A stretch of 64,000 nucleotides of DNA from Aquilaria yunnanensis (GCA_039654915.1 CM077599.1:68788001-68852000), one strand, 5' to 3'; positions 34,299 to 46,984 are shown, counted from the stretch's first letter. Notes: generated from the sequence alone by a model not told the origin. Translations and numbers: made by a program.

Positions 34299-37200
34299 GA
34301 TAATGGATGGAAGGAGAATTGTTATTGGTGTTATTAATTACAAATGAAAATCATGTCAACAAATGTTTAGAGATTGGGAAAATCAGAAAAGGAAAGTGCT
34401 ATTAGGAGGCTTGTAGTCAAGGAAAAAGTGAACTTTATTATGTTATAAGAAACAAAAAAACATACTTTTTCTATGCAAACGGTTCCCTGTTTATAGGTAA
34501 CTTCATATTGTGATTTTGCACAACTAGATGCTGTGGGTAGATCAGGGGATTATTAAGCATTTAGGACTAGAACAAATTCCAAATGTAAAGCCAATTGTCT
34601 AGAAATAGTTCTATTATTTTATTGAGAATGTGGCAAGGGAATGAGGTGATTAATTTTGTTAATGCGCATGCACCTCAAGAGTTAGTATAAAGGTAGGAAC
34701 TTTGGAGAAGATTATTGGAGATTAAAGATCAATTCAGTGGAATTTGGTATATAGGAGGAGACTTTAACTCTATAAGCTGAAAAAACTAAAAGAAGAGCTT
34801 CAATTTGATCAAAATGATGTAGATTATTTTAATAATTTTATTGCTTAATTTTGGCCTTGTAGACTTGTAGCTAAGTAGTAGATGTTTTACTTGTTACTCA
34901 AAAGACGACTCTAAAATCAGCAGATTAGACAAAATCATGGTATCTGAGGGGATCTTTCAAGACTTTAGGCATGTCCCTTTAAGGTTCTTTAATGTCTAGA
35001 TGGGACTTCCCTTCTTTGATGTTCTAGTGCAAAAAACATGGTCTCAAAATAAGGTGTTGGGGTGGCCAAGATAAATCCTAAAAGAAAAATTGAAATTTAG
35101 GGACACAACAAACTAGACTGAGGACTTAAATGGATAAATAGGATTTAAATTTTGAAATTTAAAAAGTTACAAAGGGGGAAAAGGAGCATAGAGTTGATGT
35201 AGCAAGAATTCTAAATGAGAATGAAAGACTAAGGGAGAGCATGTTGAAACAAAAATCTCAAAAAAAATGGGTTACGTAGGGGGATGAAAAATTGAAATGC
35301 TTCCATAATTTGGCAAATAGAAGGAAGAGAATGATTTGTGTACAAGGAATTTCAATTAATGGCCGGTGGTTGGAAGAACTAAATATCATTAAAGAAGAAG
35401 TTTTCAACTTCCTTCAAGCGAATTTTAAAGGGGACCATGTTTAAAGGCTAGAATACAAGAGTAACAAGTTCAAACAGTTACATCCTAAAATGAATGAAGA
35501 ACTAGAGAAGCCTTTTAGATGTGGCACTTAAATGTGGAAGTTTAAACCTTCTGGCCTAGAAGGATATTCGTTTAGCTTCCCTAAAAAGAATGGGCAAAAT
35601 ATTAAGAATGAGCTGGTTGATTTTGCAAATGATTTTTACATGCTTGTAAGATTTGGTAAATGATGTTGTCCATTGTTAATCACTCTGGTTTAAGAAAAGG
35701 TGAATTTAGTCTATTTAAGAGATTACAAGCCGATCAACTTAATTGGGTGTATGTACAACATGATATTAGAATTGTTACTTCAAATATTGAAATCTATCAT
35801 TGTCAAATATTGTTGGTGAAACACAGTCATCATTCATTGAAGGATGACAAATCTTTGATAGAGTTGTTGTTGCAAACAAGGCTCTTGAGTACCTCAAAAG
35901 ATTAAAAAGGATGGTTATACACTTCAAAGTTAATTTTAAAATAGCATCCAACTATGTTAACTAGAAGTTTCTAGATTTTATAAATGCATGGATGAGGTTT
36001 GGCTTAAGATAGAGATTATCGATTAGTCAATGCATAAAATTGGCAAAAGTCTCCGTGCTTGTGAATGGTAGTCCAACGGGCAAGGGCTATATAGAGAAAA
36101 AGATTATGTAGGGTCATCATCGTTTACCTTTTTTTTTCCTAATTGTGGTAAAGAACTTCAATGTGATGTTACGGAAGCTCAAGAAAAAAGAATTTTTCAA
36201 AAGGGTGAAAGTAGAAGGAGAAATTTTTTAATTAACATACCTTTAATTTGTAGATGATACATTTTTATGGTAAAATAAATTCATGACAATATGATAAATC
36301 TCAAGCACATTCTTAAATGTTTTCAGTTTGTTTCTGAGCTGAAGATAAATATGTTAGAGAGCAAGTTATATAGAGTTGGAGTTGTTAAGATGAAGTTATT
36401 ATTTTGCAGCAATAGGGCTATGATGTAAGGTTGATAAAATGTTTTTTATTTACCTTGGACATCTAGTTGTCACCAACATGAATAGAGTTAGCTCACGACC
36501 GTTCATTATTCAGAAATGTAATGAAACACTTAACGTCTAGAAAGCAAAATTGTTGTCGATTGGTGGTTGTGTCACTTTGATAAAGTACACGCTAAATAAC
36601 CCCCCTTATATTTTGTTTCAGTTTTTCGAGCCCTAGCAAGTGTTGTGTGTTCTTTGGAGAGTTTAAGAAACACATTCTCCTGGGGGTGATGAGGAGGATA
36701 GTAAGATTATAAGGGTTGCTCGGGGAATGGTGTTAACTAAAAAAATGGAAGGTGGGTTGTGCATGGGTAGTTTGAAGGCAAAGAATTTAGCTTTTGCTTA
36801 GCAGAGTTAATGGAACACTAAGTAAAAACTTGGATCTTTGTGGAGAAAGGTGATATCAAATTTATATGGTGAAAGAGGTAGCCTGGTAAAGAACAACCAA
36901 ACAGGGAAAAGTAGAAACAAGAGGAACATTATAAAAACAGAAGTTGAAACTAAAAGTTTAAAGGTAAGATTTATGAGATCTTTTAGGTGGAAATTGAGGT
37001 ATGGGAAGTCTGTAATTTTTTGGAATAATATTTAGTTGCTGAGAAAAGTCTCAAAATAACATTCCAATCGCTTTATTCATTAGATAAAGTAAAAAATTGC
37101 AAGGTGAATAAAAGAAGGTTTGTAGGGAATGGGTGTAGTGTTAGAGTTGGGAATGGCAAAAAGGGTTAAGGCATAGAAAAAAAGAGCAGTTATAGGAGCA

Positions 37201-38486
37201 AACTCATTTTATTCAAAATTTTTAGGTGTCAACAAGTTAGCATTCCTTATACTAACACCAAAGTAGTGTCAGATCCTATTTTGTTCTTGATCTTAGAAGG
37301 TTGATTGACAAGATCCAACTACAAAACAATATGGATATAGAGACTACATTGTGGAATAATTTAGTTCCTATTAATTTGGATAATTAAAATTTGTTCCTAA
37401 AGCTTACATGAAATTATATTTTTCCCTTTCTATTTCAAAAATATACACTTTGCCCCTGCCCTTTTAATACAATTTGACAGCAATTTCTAAAATTTTAATT
37501 TAGACTATATAGTACACATCTTTAAGTAATTTCAATCTATATAGTACTTTTTTATAGTTAATTTATATTTAAAAAATATTGTTTTTCATTTACAGAAAAA
37601 AATAATAATAATTTAAATATTTATTAACTATAGAAAAATACCATATAGATTGAAATTACCAGAAAATTGCTACTATAATATGTTTAAATTAAGATTTTAG
37701 AAGTTACTATCAAACTATTTTAAAAAGCATGGGCAAAACATATATTTCTAAAACAAGAGAGAACGAAGTGTAATTTTACCTAAATCTCATGATGCAAATT
37801 ATACAATTAGCCCTTAAAATTAATATGTCTATATGGAAAGTGATGCAAGACAGGTTGCCTACAAATTTTGATCATGTGGTTCATGGAGTTAATCAACTAA
37901 ATCCTTTATGCCCATTTTGCAGTGGAGAACTTGAAGGTGTCAACCACATTATTCTCGTACGCCCTCAAATCTCACAGTTTTGGTCCAGCTGCTATAGTTA
38001 GTTATCGCTACTAAATTGGAACCTTCAAACATTATCTGGTTTGGTTAACATCATAATTCCTTACGAAGCATTGGAACTAATAAAATGTGGTTATGCATTT
38101 TTATAGTGGTAGGTTGGATTCTATGAAATAAACAAAACTCCAAGATATTTGTTGGAAAAACTTTTGATTGCAAGTGATTTTTACTGAAATTTAGTATATG
38201 TCATATGTCTGGATTTCAAAGCAAAGCAAAAAGTTCAATGTTTCTTGGTTTTGGTTGGTGTAATAATCCTATTGTCTCTTTGAATAGCTGCACCTTGTGA
38301 TTACTAATGGATGAGGAAAGTTTGAAGTTATTGCTGCTGAGAACACAGTTATATGTCTTGCTGTTTAGGTCATTAGCTATAGGGCCTTTGGTATGTTTTC
38401 GCACCTAAGTCTAGCTATTAACTAGGAATTGGCTTGTATATTTCATCTATAATTAATAAATTCTTTGTCTAGCTATCCAAAACAAA
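34299..38486 (+). mobile_element. LINE D, ORF2 part (right of the solo LTR)
   Basis: The endonuclease begins with LGKSEKESAIRRLVVKEKV (about 34365-34425), followed by AHAPQELV (about 34665) and GGDFNS (34755-34772). RT pieces are GETQSSFIEG and QIFDRVVVANKALEYL (35815-35900), VLVNGSPTGKGY (near 36055-36090) and the polymerase box FVDDTFLW (36249-36272). A zf-RVT-like segment (NMSIWKVMQDRLPTNFDHV and CPFCSG) lies at 37808-37930. Stops and frameshifts abound. A hairpin MITE (about 37395-37790) interrupts it just before zf-RVT. The 3' end near TCTAGCTATCC lacks a clear poly(A). Confidence 0.85.
37395..37790. mobile_element. Long-hairpin MITE inside LINE D
   Basis: Two arms of about 160-170 bases (about 37400-37565 and 37624-37785) are reverse complements with modest divergence. 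For example, AATTTCAATCTATATAGTAC at 37530 pairs with the complement of 37640-37660, and the TTTTGCCC word near 37735 pairs with TTTGCCCC near 37450. A short AT-rich loop separates them. No ORF is seen. LINE coding sequence resumes directly after it, confirming insertion. TSD not resolved. Confidence 0.75.
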
Positions 38487-38707
38487 TATTATAGTAATAA
38501 TTAAAATGGAACCATGCATAAAGTCTATTTAGGTTCAAATTGTCCATATAATTTTTCTAAATACAAGAGTACTCATCACGATCTTGAAATAAAATAGTGT
38601 TACTTACAATCACAGTATTATACTTACAAAATTTTTATTTAGGAAAAACAACATGACAATATGTCATGATAGTGATAGATGTATTAGGTAAATCTAATAC
38701 ATCCACC

Positions 38708-39203
38708 ATCATTACAAGGGGCAAACACTGGCGAGGACAATCTGAGCCTTTTATCAAACAGTTTGAGTTCAAGCTCAATTTTTTAGTTATCAAGCCGAGA
38801 CGAACTAGCCTTGAGTCCAGTTTTGAGTTGCATTTTAAGTTTGAACGCTTAATAAGCCGAGTTTGCAGTCTGGTACAGTTTGACTCAAAGTTTTATTGAG
38901 TTAACAAGCTTAATCTTATTTTAATATAAAAATAATGTTAACTTTATTTTTAGTATACCTAAACATTAAAATTGCGATTTCTGTTTCACAAATCAAACTC
39001 AAACCTTGAATTAAGCTTGAATGGTGCTCAAACCTTGAAATGATTTTTGAGCTTATAGAGCTATTGAGCTAAGCTTGAATCTTTTTTAGCCGAGCTTTGA
39101 GCTCTATTTACTAAGCTCGCCAAGTTTGAGCTCAAACCCAAGCCGAGTTTCTAGCTTGGGGTGTTCGAGCTCGATTCAACTCGCTCTTACCCCTAATCAT
39201 TAC
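38708..39203. mobile_element. hAT-like non-autonomous element with exact 8-bp TSD
   Basis: ATCATTAC flanks the element at 38708-38715 and 39196-39203. The element proper (38716-39195, 480 bp) starts AAGGGGCAAAC and ends CTTACCCCTA, so the terminal AGGGG/CCCCT pair is of hAT type. Subterminal regions are full of GAGCTTGA/TTGAGCTC-like words in both orientations around an AT-rich centre (about 38900-38990). No transposase. The frame 38666-38899 is incidental. Confidence 0.8.
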
Positions 39204-39387
39204 AGCAATCAAATAGGATAGTACTTTATATTTTAACTACATTATTTAGAATCCTAGGTAGGTTTACAGTCCCAAATTCTTGATAAGCATATAGAGATTA
39301 TAAATTTGTTCAAGAAGTAAGTTTTGTTTCAGTCAGATGCACTCACTTCTTCCCAGCAGTTCTGCTCCATTTGGGTTTGCATGCATT

Positions 39388-40614
39388 TTAAGAAAAAGGG
39401 TAAATCCATCGGGGGTCTATTAATTTATTTTTTTATTCCAAACGGATACCCTACCTTAAGATTATCATATTGAAGTCACTTATCTCATGTTGCGTGTCCT
39501 AATTAGGTATTTTCCATCAATTTCACAGTCAAAATGGTCAAATTTTGCTGATGTGGTAATAATTAATATTAAACTAAATGTAAAATCATAATTTTAGTGC
39601 TTAAAACTTTTCTTATTAATCATTTTAACCCTCAAAATTTGTAAATCTCAAATTTGTCCTAGTAGATCTCAGAAATAGCGGCGTTCGCTTGAATTCAACT
39701 CCCTCCCCCACCGAATTGACCCTTTCTCTACCTAATCCAACTCCACCGATTCTAGCCTTTTTTTTATTGAATCAACCCCTCCTCTGCTGGGTTCCCCAAG
39801 GATCATGGAGGATCATCACCCTTTCTCTGCCTAATCTAGTCCTTTTCTACCAAATCAGCCCCTCTTCTACTGGGTTCTTCAAGGATCGTGAAGGATCATT
39901 GATTTGGCTAGCGGCGTCATTGATTCGACTGGCAGCTGGGTTCGTAAGGCTTGAACAAGGATCTCAAACGCACGATGGATCGACAACAGTGTTGAACGAT
40001 GTGTGAATCTCTTGCCGGAATCTCGAAGCCTCACTGTCGCCGCCTTAGTCCTTCCACTCTCATCCATCAACCTCTACCTTGTCTGTGCCCTCCTCCCCTT
40101 CCTTGTTTCTCTCTTGGCCTTTCTCTCTTGTTTTTTTCTCACCATTAATTGGTCTTCGATTCGATTGAGTATTGAAACTCCATAAAATCGCATTCGATTT
40201 GATTAAGTCTCGAGTTGGTGGTGACACTGCCAAGTTAACGAAGATTGATCCAGCAAAGTTGCCCTTGAAAATGATTTCTTCAACAAGTTTTGATTCTTTC
40301 ATGTCTCTGTGGTGGGACAAATTAATTTTAAAAGTTTGGGGTAGTTCTTGAAATTCAAGAGGTTTTGAAGGTTTATAATTATTTACTTCAAAAGTTTGAG
40401 GACTAAAATTATCATTTTAATTTTAATTCAATGATAATTAATGATACATCAGCAATTTCTGTCCAACTTAACACTCAAATTGATGAAAAGGATCCAATTG
40501 GGATGCGATAAATGACATAGGATACTTCAATAGGACAACCTTAAGGTAGGGTACTCATTTTGGACAAAAAAAATAAGCTAAGGGACCCCTAGTGAATTTT
40601 ACCCTTAAGAAAAA
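39388..40614. mobile_element. Mutator-like non-autonomous element with long TIRs (Pack-MULE candidate)
   Basis: The element proper is 39398-40604 (1,207 bp), flanked by TTAAGAAAAA at 39388-39397 and 40605-40614 (9-10 bp TSD, Mutator type). The inverted repeats, about 215 bases each (39398-39615 and 40390-40604), share GGTAAA, ACCCTACCTTAAG, CATATTGAAG/CCTATTGAAG and TTTTGCTGATGT. The interior (39660-40320) is richer in G+C, with an open frame 39689-40006 and an internal near-duplicate of about 90 bases (AATTGACCCTTTCTC..., then CACCCTTTCTCTGCC...). No transposase motif. Interior of non-TE origin would make it a Pack-MULE; I do not recognise a source gene. Confidence 0.75.
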
Positions 40615-40869
40615 TGTCTATTTTTCTTCATTTTTCTGATGCTGCCCTTTTGGTCACCATTCTTTCTATCATTTTTTCATCATCTCTCTCCATTAAGTTT
40701 GCTCAAACCTTTCTATCCCTCACTAGCTTGAACTCCTCATTGTCATCCCTCACCTCGACCAAACCTCCCCGATACCTCGACGTTCTTGATGCTCTAATAT
40801 CTGCATGTGAACATCTTTGCCTCCCCTCACGCCACCCCGACCTTCATGACACCCAGAGAACATGATCTA

Positions 40870-40880
40870 AATCGAGCTTC

Positions 40881-40917
<37 letters not shown>

Positions 40918-40920
40918 CCC
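40870..40920. repeat. (CT)n microsatellite
   Basis: An uninterrupted CT run of about 16 units near 40880-40912, followed by a C-run. Confidence 0.95.
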
Positions 40921-42128
40921 CTTTTTTATTTTTCTTTCTTCCTATGTTTCTCACCCTCCTTCATCGACCTACAATGCTAAACAAATCCATAGTTAATAAC
41001 CTCCCCGACTACCTCTTATTGCTATGGTGGGCATTGGCACAAACTCCGTCAGATCTCCTCTATTTAGATTTTGTCCTCTAACCACTTCAAGATGCTCACC
41101 GGAATCTGCACCAACAAGGTCCAATTGCTTGTCTAATGGCTTATTGAGAATTAGAGGCAGATTTTCTTGTTTTGTATATTTAAGTTTTAAATTAGAGTAA
41201 AGGGTGAAAGGGGGTAGTATAGTGAATTGTATATTAAATACTTACCAAACAAGAAAATGGTATAAGATTGGTGGGACGGCCAAAAAGAAAAATCAAGATT
41301 GGTAGGACGGAGAAAGTAATTTTCAATGTGAAAAAATATAGGGAAAAAACATCTATTTTGTAACATATATAGATTATTATTTAGAAAACTTATGTTACAA
41401 TATTTTATAGCAACTAATATTGTAATTAACTGTTGATATAATTTATTATCAGCTTTTATAATCAAATATATACTAGCTCAATTTGTTTTTTAAAAAAAAG
41501 ATATATGTGTGTGTTGTACACGTGTGCTTGTATGTTTGTATGTATGTTCTGATTTTCTTTTACAAAAATATATTTTCCTGATTTCTTACTTGACACTAAA
41601 AAATGTGAAAATATTTTAAAAATTTTTTAAAAGGAATCTCAAGCAATAATCAAGTAGATAGAGTAATGACTACTTTTGAATAATAATAAGCTCATGTGAA
41701 AAATAAAAAATAAAAGTAATCATTTGTAATTAATCCATAATAAATTTATAGTCTAGTAAGATAAGGCGTGTACATGATTTGATGGCTGCTGATGCAATAA
41801 CTGATGTTCACAACCATCACATGTTAGTTTTCCCTAAATATGCTAAGATGGATTTTAATTTTTTTTTCTTTCTTTTTAAAAAAAATAAAGTAGGAATTAA
41901 AGCTTTAAACAAAAAAACAAAAACAAAAATTGTCAAGAAAAGGAAATTAGTTGCTGGTTTTGTGGGGATGTAGAAAGAGGACTAGTCAGAGACTCAGAGG
42001 ACGGTTAAAAAAACCCAAGGTCTCAAATAATGTAGTACCATCTTCTGTTACCAGCTTTCATTACATAATAATAAATCTATATTCTCCAAAAGGTTACAAA
42101 AAGAGAAAAACAAAAACCTAAAAAGAAG
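40921..42128. other. Intergenic DNA with a solitary MITE-end-like word
   Basis: Two GGTxGGACGG words (41270 and 41302), the second followed by AGAAAGTA, resemble right ends of Stowaway-like MITEs, but no left end was found. The rest is AT-rich and shows no gene. Confidence 0.4.
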
Positions 42129-42184
42129 AATAATGTTGGAATTCTTGGCGCACCAAAATCCTTTTAAGATAGGATTTGAGCTCA

Positions 42185-42520
42185 TTGAGCTAACTCTAGC
42201 TTGAATAGCTATTCTAAGGCAGCTAGAAGTAGCTCCCTGTAGCTCAAGTCAGCTCACTTCAGCTATAAGTAGCTCAAAGTAGCTTGATTTTAGCTCAAGT
42301 TAGCTCAAGTCAGCTCACTTCAGCTTCTGGTAGCTGAATGTAGCTAGACTTCAGCTCAAGTCAGCTTACTTCAGCTCAAGTTAGCTCAAGTCAGCTCACT
42401 TCAGCTTTTGGTAGCTGAGTGTAACTGGACTTCAGTTCACTTCAGCTGAGAACAGCTAACTCCAGCTCTAGGAGCTGGACCTCAGTTCATGGTGCTTGGT
42501 TGGAGCTCAATGGTGCATAA
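42185..42520 (+). repeat. AGCT-rich degenerate tandem array
   Basis: Repeated words CAGCTCACTTCAGCT, AGCTCAAGTCAGCTC and GTAGCTGA in units of about 11-12 bases, grouped into higher-order blocks. AGCT recurs more than 25 times in about 340 bases. It lies in the presumed U3 of the solo LTR. Confidence 0.9.
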
Positions 42521-42639
42521 GTAGTATAGTGAGCTAGCTTTGTGCTAGCTCACCTTGCTTTTAGCTCAAAACCACCAAGAGACACATCTTTTGTGTAAAG
42601 GTATGTCTCTTCATTAAAAGATATGACTATTGGCCAAAA

Positions 42640-42960
42640 GAACATGTCCTTTCATCCAAAGGAAGTGTTCCTTGAGTGAATAGACATGTTTATTCGCCCA
42701 TGAGGTGGTTGGGGTGGTTATTGCACCAAGAATGATGTCTTTTGACATCAAGAGACATGTATATTCGCCCATAAGGTAATTATGGGGTGGTTATAGGCCA
42801 AAGGAAGTGTTCCTTGGCTAAAAGACATGTATTTTCACCATAAGGTAGTTATGGGGTAGTTATAGGCCAAAGGAAGTGTTCCTTAGCTAAAAGACATGTA
42901 TTTTCGCCACCATACATGATCCTTAGCCAAAGGAAGTGTTCTTTGGCTTAAAAGACACCT
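42640..42960 (+). repeat. Second tandem array in the LTR U3
   Basis: Units of about 60-75 bases share CCAAAGGAAGTGTTCCTT (42656, 42798, 42867, 42927), AAAGACATGTATTTTCGCC and TATGGGGTGGTTAT. Such arrays in U3 can act as promoter repeats; that role is inferred only. Confidence 0.85.
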
Positions 42961-43491
42961 TTCTTGTTGTAAAGGTATGCCTTTTGGTCATCTATAAATA
43001 GCCTTTAGTGGCTGGCCATTTTAAGGACGAATTTGGCACTCCATTTGCTCCATTTTCTTGAGAGAAAATTATTCTCCTCCTATTTCCTTTAGAGGCCGAA
43101 ATATTAAACACCTTTTGAGAGCATTGTGGGTGGATTTACATTGAGATTGTTCATCTCAATTCAAGCCTCAAGGTGCTCCTCCAAGATCAAGTTCTTCCTC
43201 TTTTCTTCACACATAACCAAGAAGGAAGGTACACATTCTTTCTTGATTTAGTAGCATGCTAGGATTCATTCATTATTTACATGAATGTTCTTAGTAGCAT
43301 GCTAGGATTTGTTTACCACAATATGCATGTAAAACTAACATGCTATATCAAATGCATAAAATATGTTAAACTTATTAGAATGATGCATGCTTGTATTCAT
43401 GTTGAACTCAAATGATCAAAATGCATGTGGCATGTACATGAGTAGATAACATAAAGATATGTTATCATGAGATCCTGAAATCTACAAATAA

Positions 43492-44640
43492 AACCCGTTT
43501 GTTGTTATCTAACTTGAAGTTTGTTTTTAAAGGTATATTGGTCACCATGCTAAATCAAATCTCTTAAATTAACCTCTTCTTGTTAAGACATTATCAATTG
43601 TGATACCCGATGAATATGAGTAGGCTGTGAGAAATATTAAAGGCAACTAAACCAGCAATAGAGGACAATGTTAATGGTCCTAAATTTATATATTAAGGAA
43701 AAGTTTCTGATTTTTAAGTCAACACAGGCACAAGAAGAGTATATGAAGCTTAAAAAAAGATTAGCATGTATCGAAGGGGTTTCTCTAGGGTCTCTTATAG
43801 GTCTAAAAACATGTTTACTAAGGGAAGAGGTTCCCATAAAATTGAATCAGAATCCCGTAGCTAAGCAATTTCATTCCTTAATTGACTTCATCATTAATAA
43901 CCATATTAATTATGGTGTCTATGGTTACTGGTCCATGAGCATGTCTCAAATGGCCTAGACGTATCAGAAGTCTCCCACGGCCACTGAAGCTTTGGGCCTA
44001 AGCCTAATATGGTATCAACACCCCCACATTAAAAGGATGAAAAAGATGCTCTGCCTTTTAAACTATAAGGTAAAGAAACGCCTACTTTACACTTTCAATG
44101 AGGATGCAAGCCTTCCCTAAGTGGTCACTGGTGTCACCCAAAGACTGCATGTTCTAATGCCCTAAACTGTGACCAACCCTTTTTTTCCCTAGTTTGACTG
44201 TAATTTTATCCTTCTGCAGAAAATTCTATCACCATCTATATTGTTGTTACTGCTCCAAATTCATTTTTTGTATCCTCAAACCACTAACTATGACCTCAAT
44301 TTTCAAAAAAAAAAAAGGTATGGGATTCTTCCTCCGAAGAACTGTTTATTGTTTTACACTTGAATCATGTTGCTTTAATTATGTCTTGCCAAATTTGGTC
44401 GTCGGCACCTAGTGCCGATGATAGGGTTGCTTTCTTCACCTAACAATGGTCATTTGTTAGCATTTAGACATGTTGTGCATTGGGCAGAAGGCTACCATTG
44501 GGAGTTTACACGAACCTAAAGCTTTGAAACCCCTGAACCACTCTGATGCTTGCCTCTTGAAGACCATCATGACTCCTTATTTCTATGAGAACTTGAAGCA
44601 GGACACCTTCATCTTCCATATCCCTGAAACTTGTAGTCCC
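43492..44640. other. Unassigned DNA left of Tat-like relic 2
   Basis: Contains a 96-codon + frame (43668-43958) with KLKKR-type residues but no recognised domain. It may be the antisense-ORF start or the 3' flank of relic 2. Confidence 0.35.
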
Positions 44641-46870
44641 GGGGTCTTAGGATAATGCTTGTAAGCTTATAAAATGGTAGATTATGTACACCAACCAATA
44701 CAGGGCTAGACTTAGGCTTCCTCTACACCCTTTGATTAGCCAGCTTTGCAATCATTTCAGCTTTCCACCATCTCAGTTGGGACCCAACATTTTCTTGTAT
44801 TTTTAGGCTTTTTTCTAGCCTACCAGCTTGCTTAGGTTAGATTTAGATGGAGTCCTTTTTCTTCTTCTATTCTTTTACCCTTATAAAATCCCAGGCATGT
44901 TTCTTCAACTTAAGGACTAATTTCTTTCAACACAACATTGCCTTCTTCTTCACCATCACCCCTAAAAGCTTGAAAGAGTGGAAAGAGAAACTCTTTTTAG
45001 TAACCTCCAACCATCTCTAGGACTTCATCTTCAAATAGATGGATAACCCTATTCATTAGAGCATACCCCCCTCTTCTAGAGGTAGCCTGCCTCCACAAAA
45101 TTATGGATGATGACATGAGGTAGGCCTACTCCCTTCCTCAAGTAGTATCTAGACGAAACCACCATGATTATGAGTGCGGTCAATCGCCCTTGCCTAGGGA
45201 AAATGAAGCCTGATTTCTTGCTCATTGGGATATAGTAAAAGCTTATAAACTCCATAAAACGTAGGTCATCCCTTAGGGTACACTTAGTGTTGCTTTTTTC
45301 TTTAAAAAGTATTTTGCTATACTAACCCCACATTTTGGTGAGTACAGACTTAGACAAGAAAATGATCGAAGTATTTAGGAAAAGGCAAGCAGTGCTCGAT
45401 GCCCTTTAGAGAGCTAAGAGGTTTCCAAAGGAAAATGAGAAAAAAGATCTACATGTCTCCACTTCTTCATAGGATGATGATGGGGTTACTATATCGAACT
45501 TGGTTTATAGGCTGAAAATATGAATAACCTTAGCCATAGAGGCTCATATGGTGATGGAAGTGGTTGAGGACTCTCCCCTTTCTAGGCACCAAGAAATAAG
45601 TGTTGGGGCCATCATACAAATGGTGGGCCTCAATCCTTCCCTCCCACTGATGTGCTTACAAAGGTACCTCTAGGTTTGCCATTTCATTTTTAGGTTGGCA
45701 AGTCTTTATCAACATATAAGTTTATTGTCATGAATATTTGTGTCAATTTTAGGATTGTCTTCTAGTTGTTTTGCAAGTTCAATTCTTGCCCTTACTCCCA
45801 CCTCTTCACAAAGGCATCTTAAAAAAAATGTTTCTATCCCCCATTTTAACATTTATAAGGGCAGTATAGGTGAGGCCCCAAGCGCTTGAACTTAGGAGAG
45901 TGTCTAGGGTGCAATAGAGCACTCAAAGGATTCCCAGGGTGGTAGATAGATTCCAACCTGATGTCCAAGAAGTACTGAGGTAAATAACCTAAGAGACATA
46001 CTTTATGGTTCATGGAAGGACTTCCTAGGATCCATAATTTTACATGTCAGAAGTGGAGCCTCTTCTAGAAGCAAAAAGCTACCTATTTTAGCTATGAAAG
46101 GTCTACCAAGGGACCATCAGAGAATGGAGGCAGATACTAAGGTTCCTGTGATGGGTGTGAAAGCAGAGTTTGCAACACTCCATGTCCATACAAGTCCTTA
46201 GGAACTTTTTATTGTTCTTCTATAATTGTTAATTGTGTTGATAAATTTGTTTATTGTAGATTACTACTCATCTCAATGGGATTTTTTTTATTATGCTAAA
46301 GAGGATCATAGAAGTTGATAAGGAGCTTTAGTATCAAATTTTGGCCTTACAGAAGGAGAACATTTTTCTTGTAGAAAACATAACGAAACTAAAAGAAGAA
46401 CAAGGTCACGTAAAAGATCAAGTCATAAAGTAGAAAATGGCACTTGTGATTCAATTTCTTGCTTAATGGCAGTGAAGGAAGTAGTACTAGAGATAGAGTA
46501 GAAGTTTGGAGGGCATTGCTTTACACTGAATAAGGCAACCTGGCGAAATGTGTAGGTGTTTTAGCTACCAAATTGACCTTATCAAACAAGATTGTTAAGC
46601 CCTACAACTTGGATGGAAGGCTGCCACTGACCATATGGTAGAACTGGAAAAGAAGGTCATAGCCTTGAAGGCTAAAACTCTAGCCTCTAAATCCAAAATT
46701 CCAACCTTTTGTGGAAGATAGCCAAGGCACATGAAAAGGTTGAACAAAGGCTTATCTAGGAGATTTCAATGGGTTTGCTTGGTGCCACCACTAGGTGGAA
46801 CATGCACATCTAAGGCTGGACCTTCAAAGGCTGGATGTGTTGAATGAACCCGTTGAGAACTGAAGCACTA
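44640..46870 (+). pseudogene. Antisense ORF relic of Tat-like Ty3/gypsy element (relic 2)
   Basis: The + strand, opposite to gag-pol, holds degraded coding sequence. Near 44710-44790 it reads RLPLHPLISQLCNHFSFPP, then QLGPN, matching the start of the 'putative gypsy type transposon' domain found in many plant retroelement ORFs. KSLKEWKEKLFLV near 44965-45005 fits its end. A coiled-coil-like tail follows (LKRIIEVDKEL, ILALQKEN, KLKEEQGHVKDQ; about 46295-46430). DNA at 46777-46850 resembles 17862-17930 in relic 1. Its position downstream of integrase on - matches the antisense ORF known from Tat-lineage elements. Many stops; function unknown. Confidence 0.6.
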
Positions 46871-46984
46871 GTATAGAGAGTACAAACAGTGTGCCAAGGT
46901 GATAGACTTTATCAAGAGTTTTTACATTGATCAGCCCTCATTCTAGGCTTTTAAGAATTCTTTTGTTATAAACTAGAAAAATGT

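Larger units (their letters stand above)
42129..43491 (+). mobile_element. Solo LTR candidate (1,353 bp) with 5-bp TSD and internal arrays
   Basis: The LTR is 42134-43486, from TGTTGGAATTC to AAATCTACA (TGT...ACA). AATAA flanks it at 42129-42133 and 43487-43491; this TSD is low in complexity, which lowers confidence. A clear TATA box (TATAAATA, 42992-42999) sits two thirds of the way in, as in an LTR promoter. Upstream of it, in the U3 position, are two tandem arrays. No internal retrotransposon domain is attached. Confidence 0.65.

Noticed and set aside
42185..42960. CRISPR-like repeat array
   Set aside because: Units are degenerate, contiguous and lack unique spacers. The region lies within an LTR of a plant genome.
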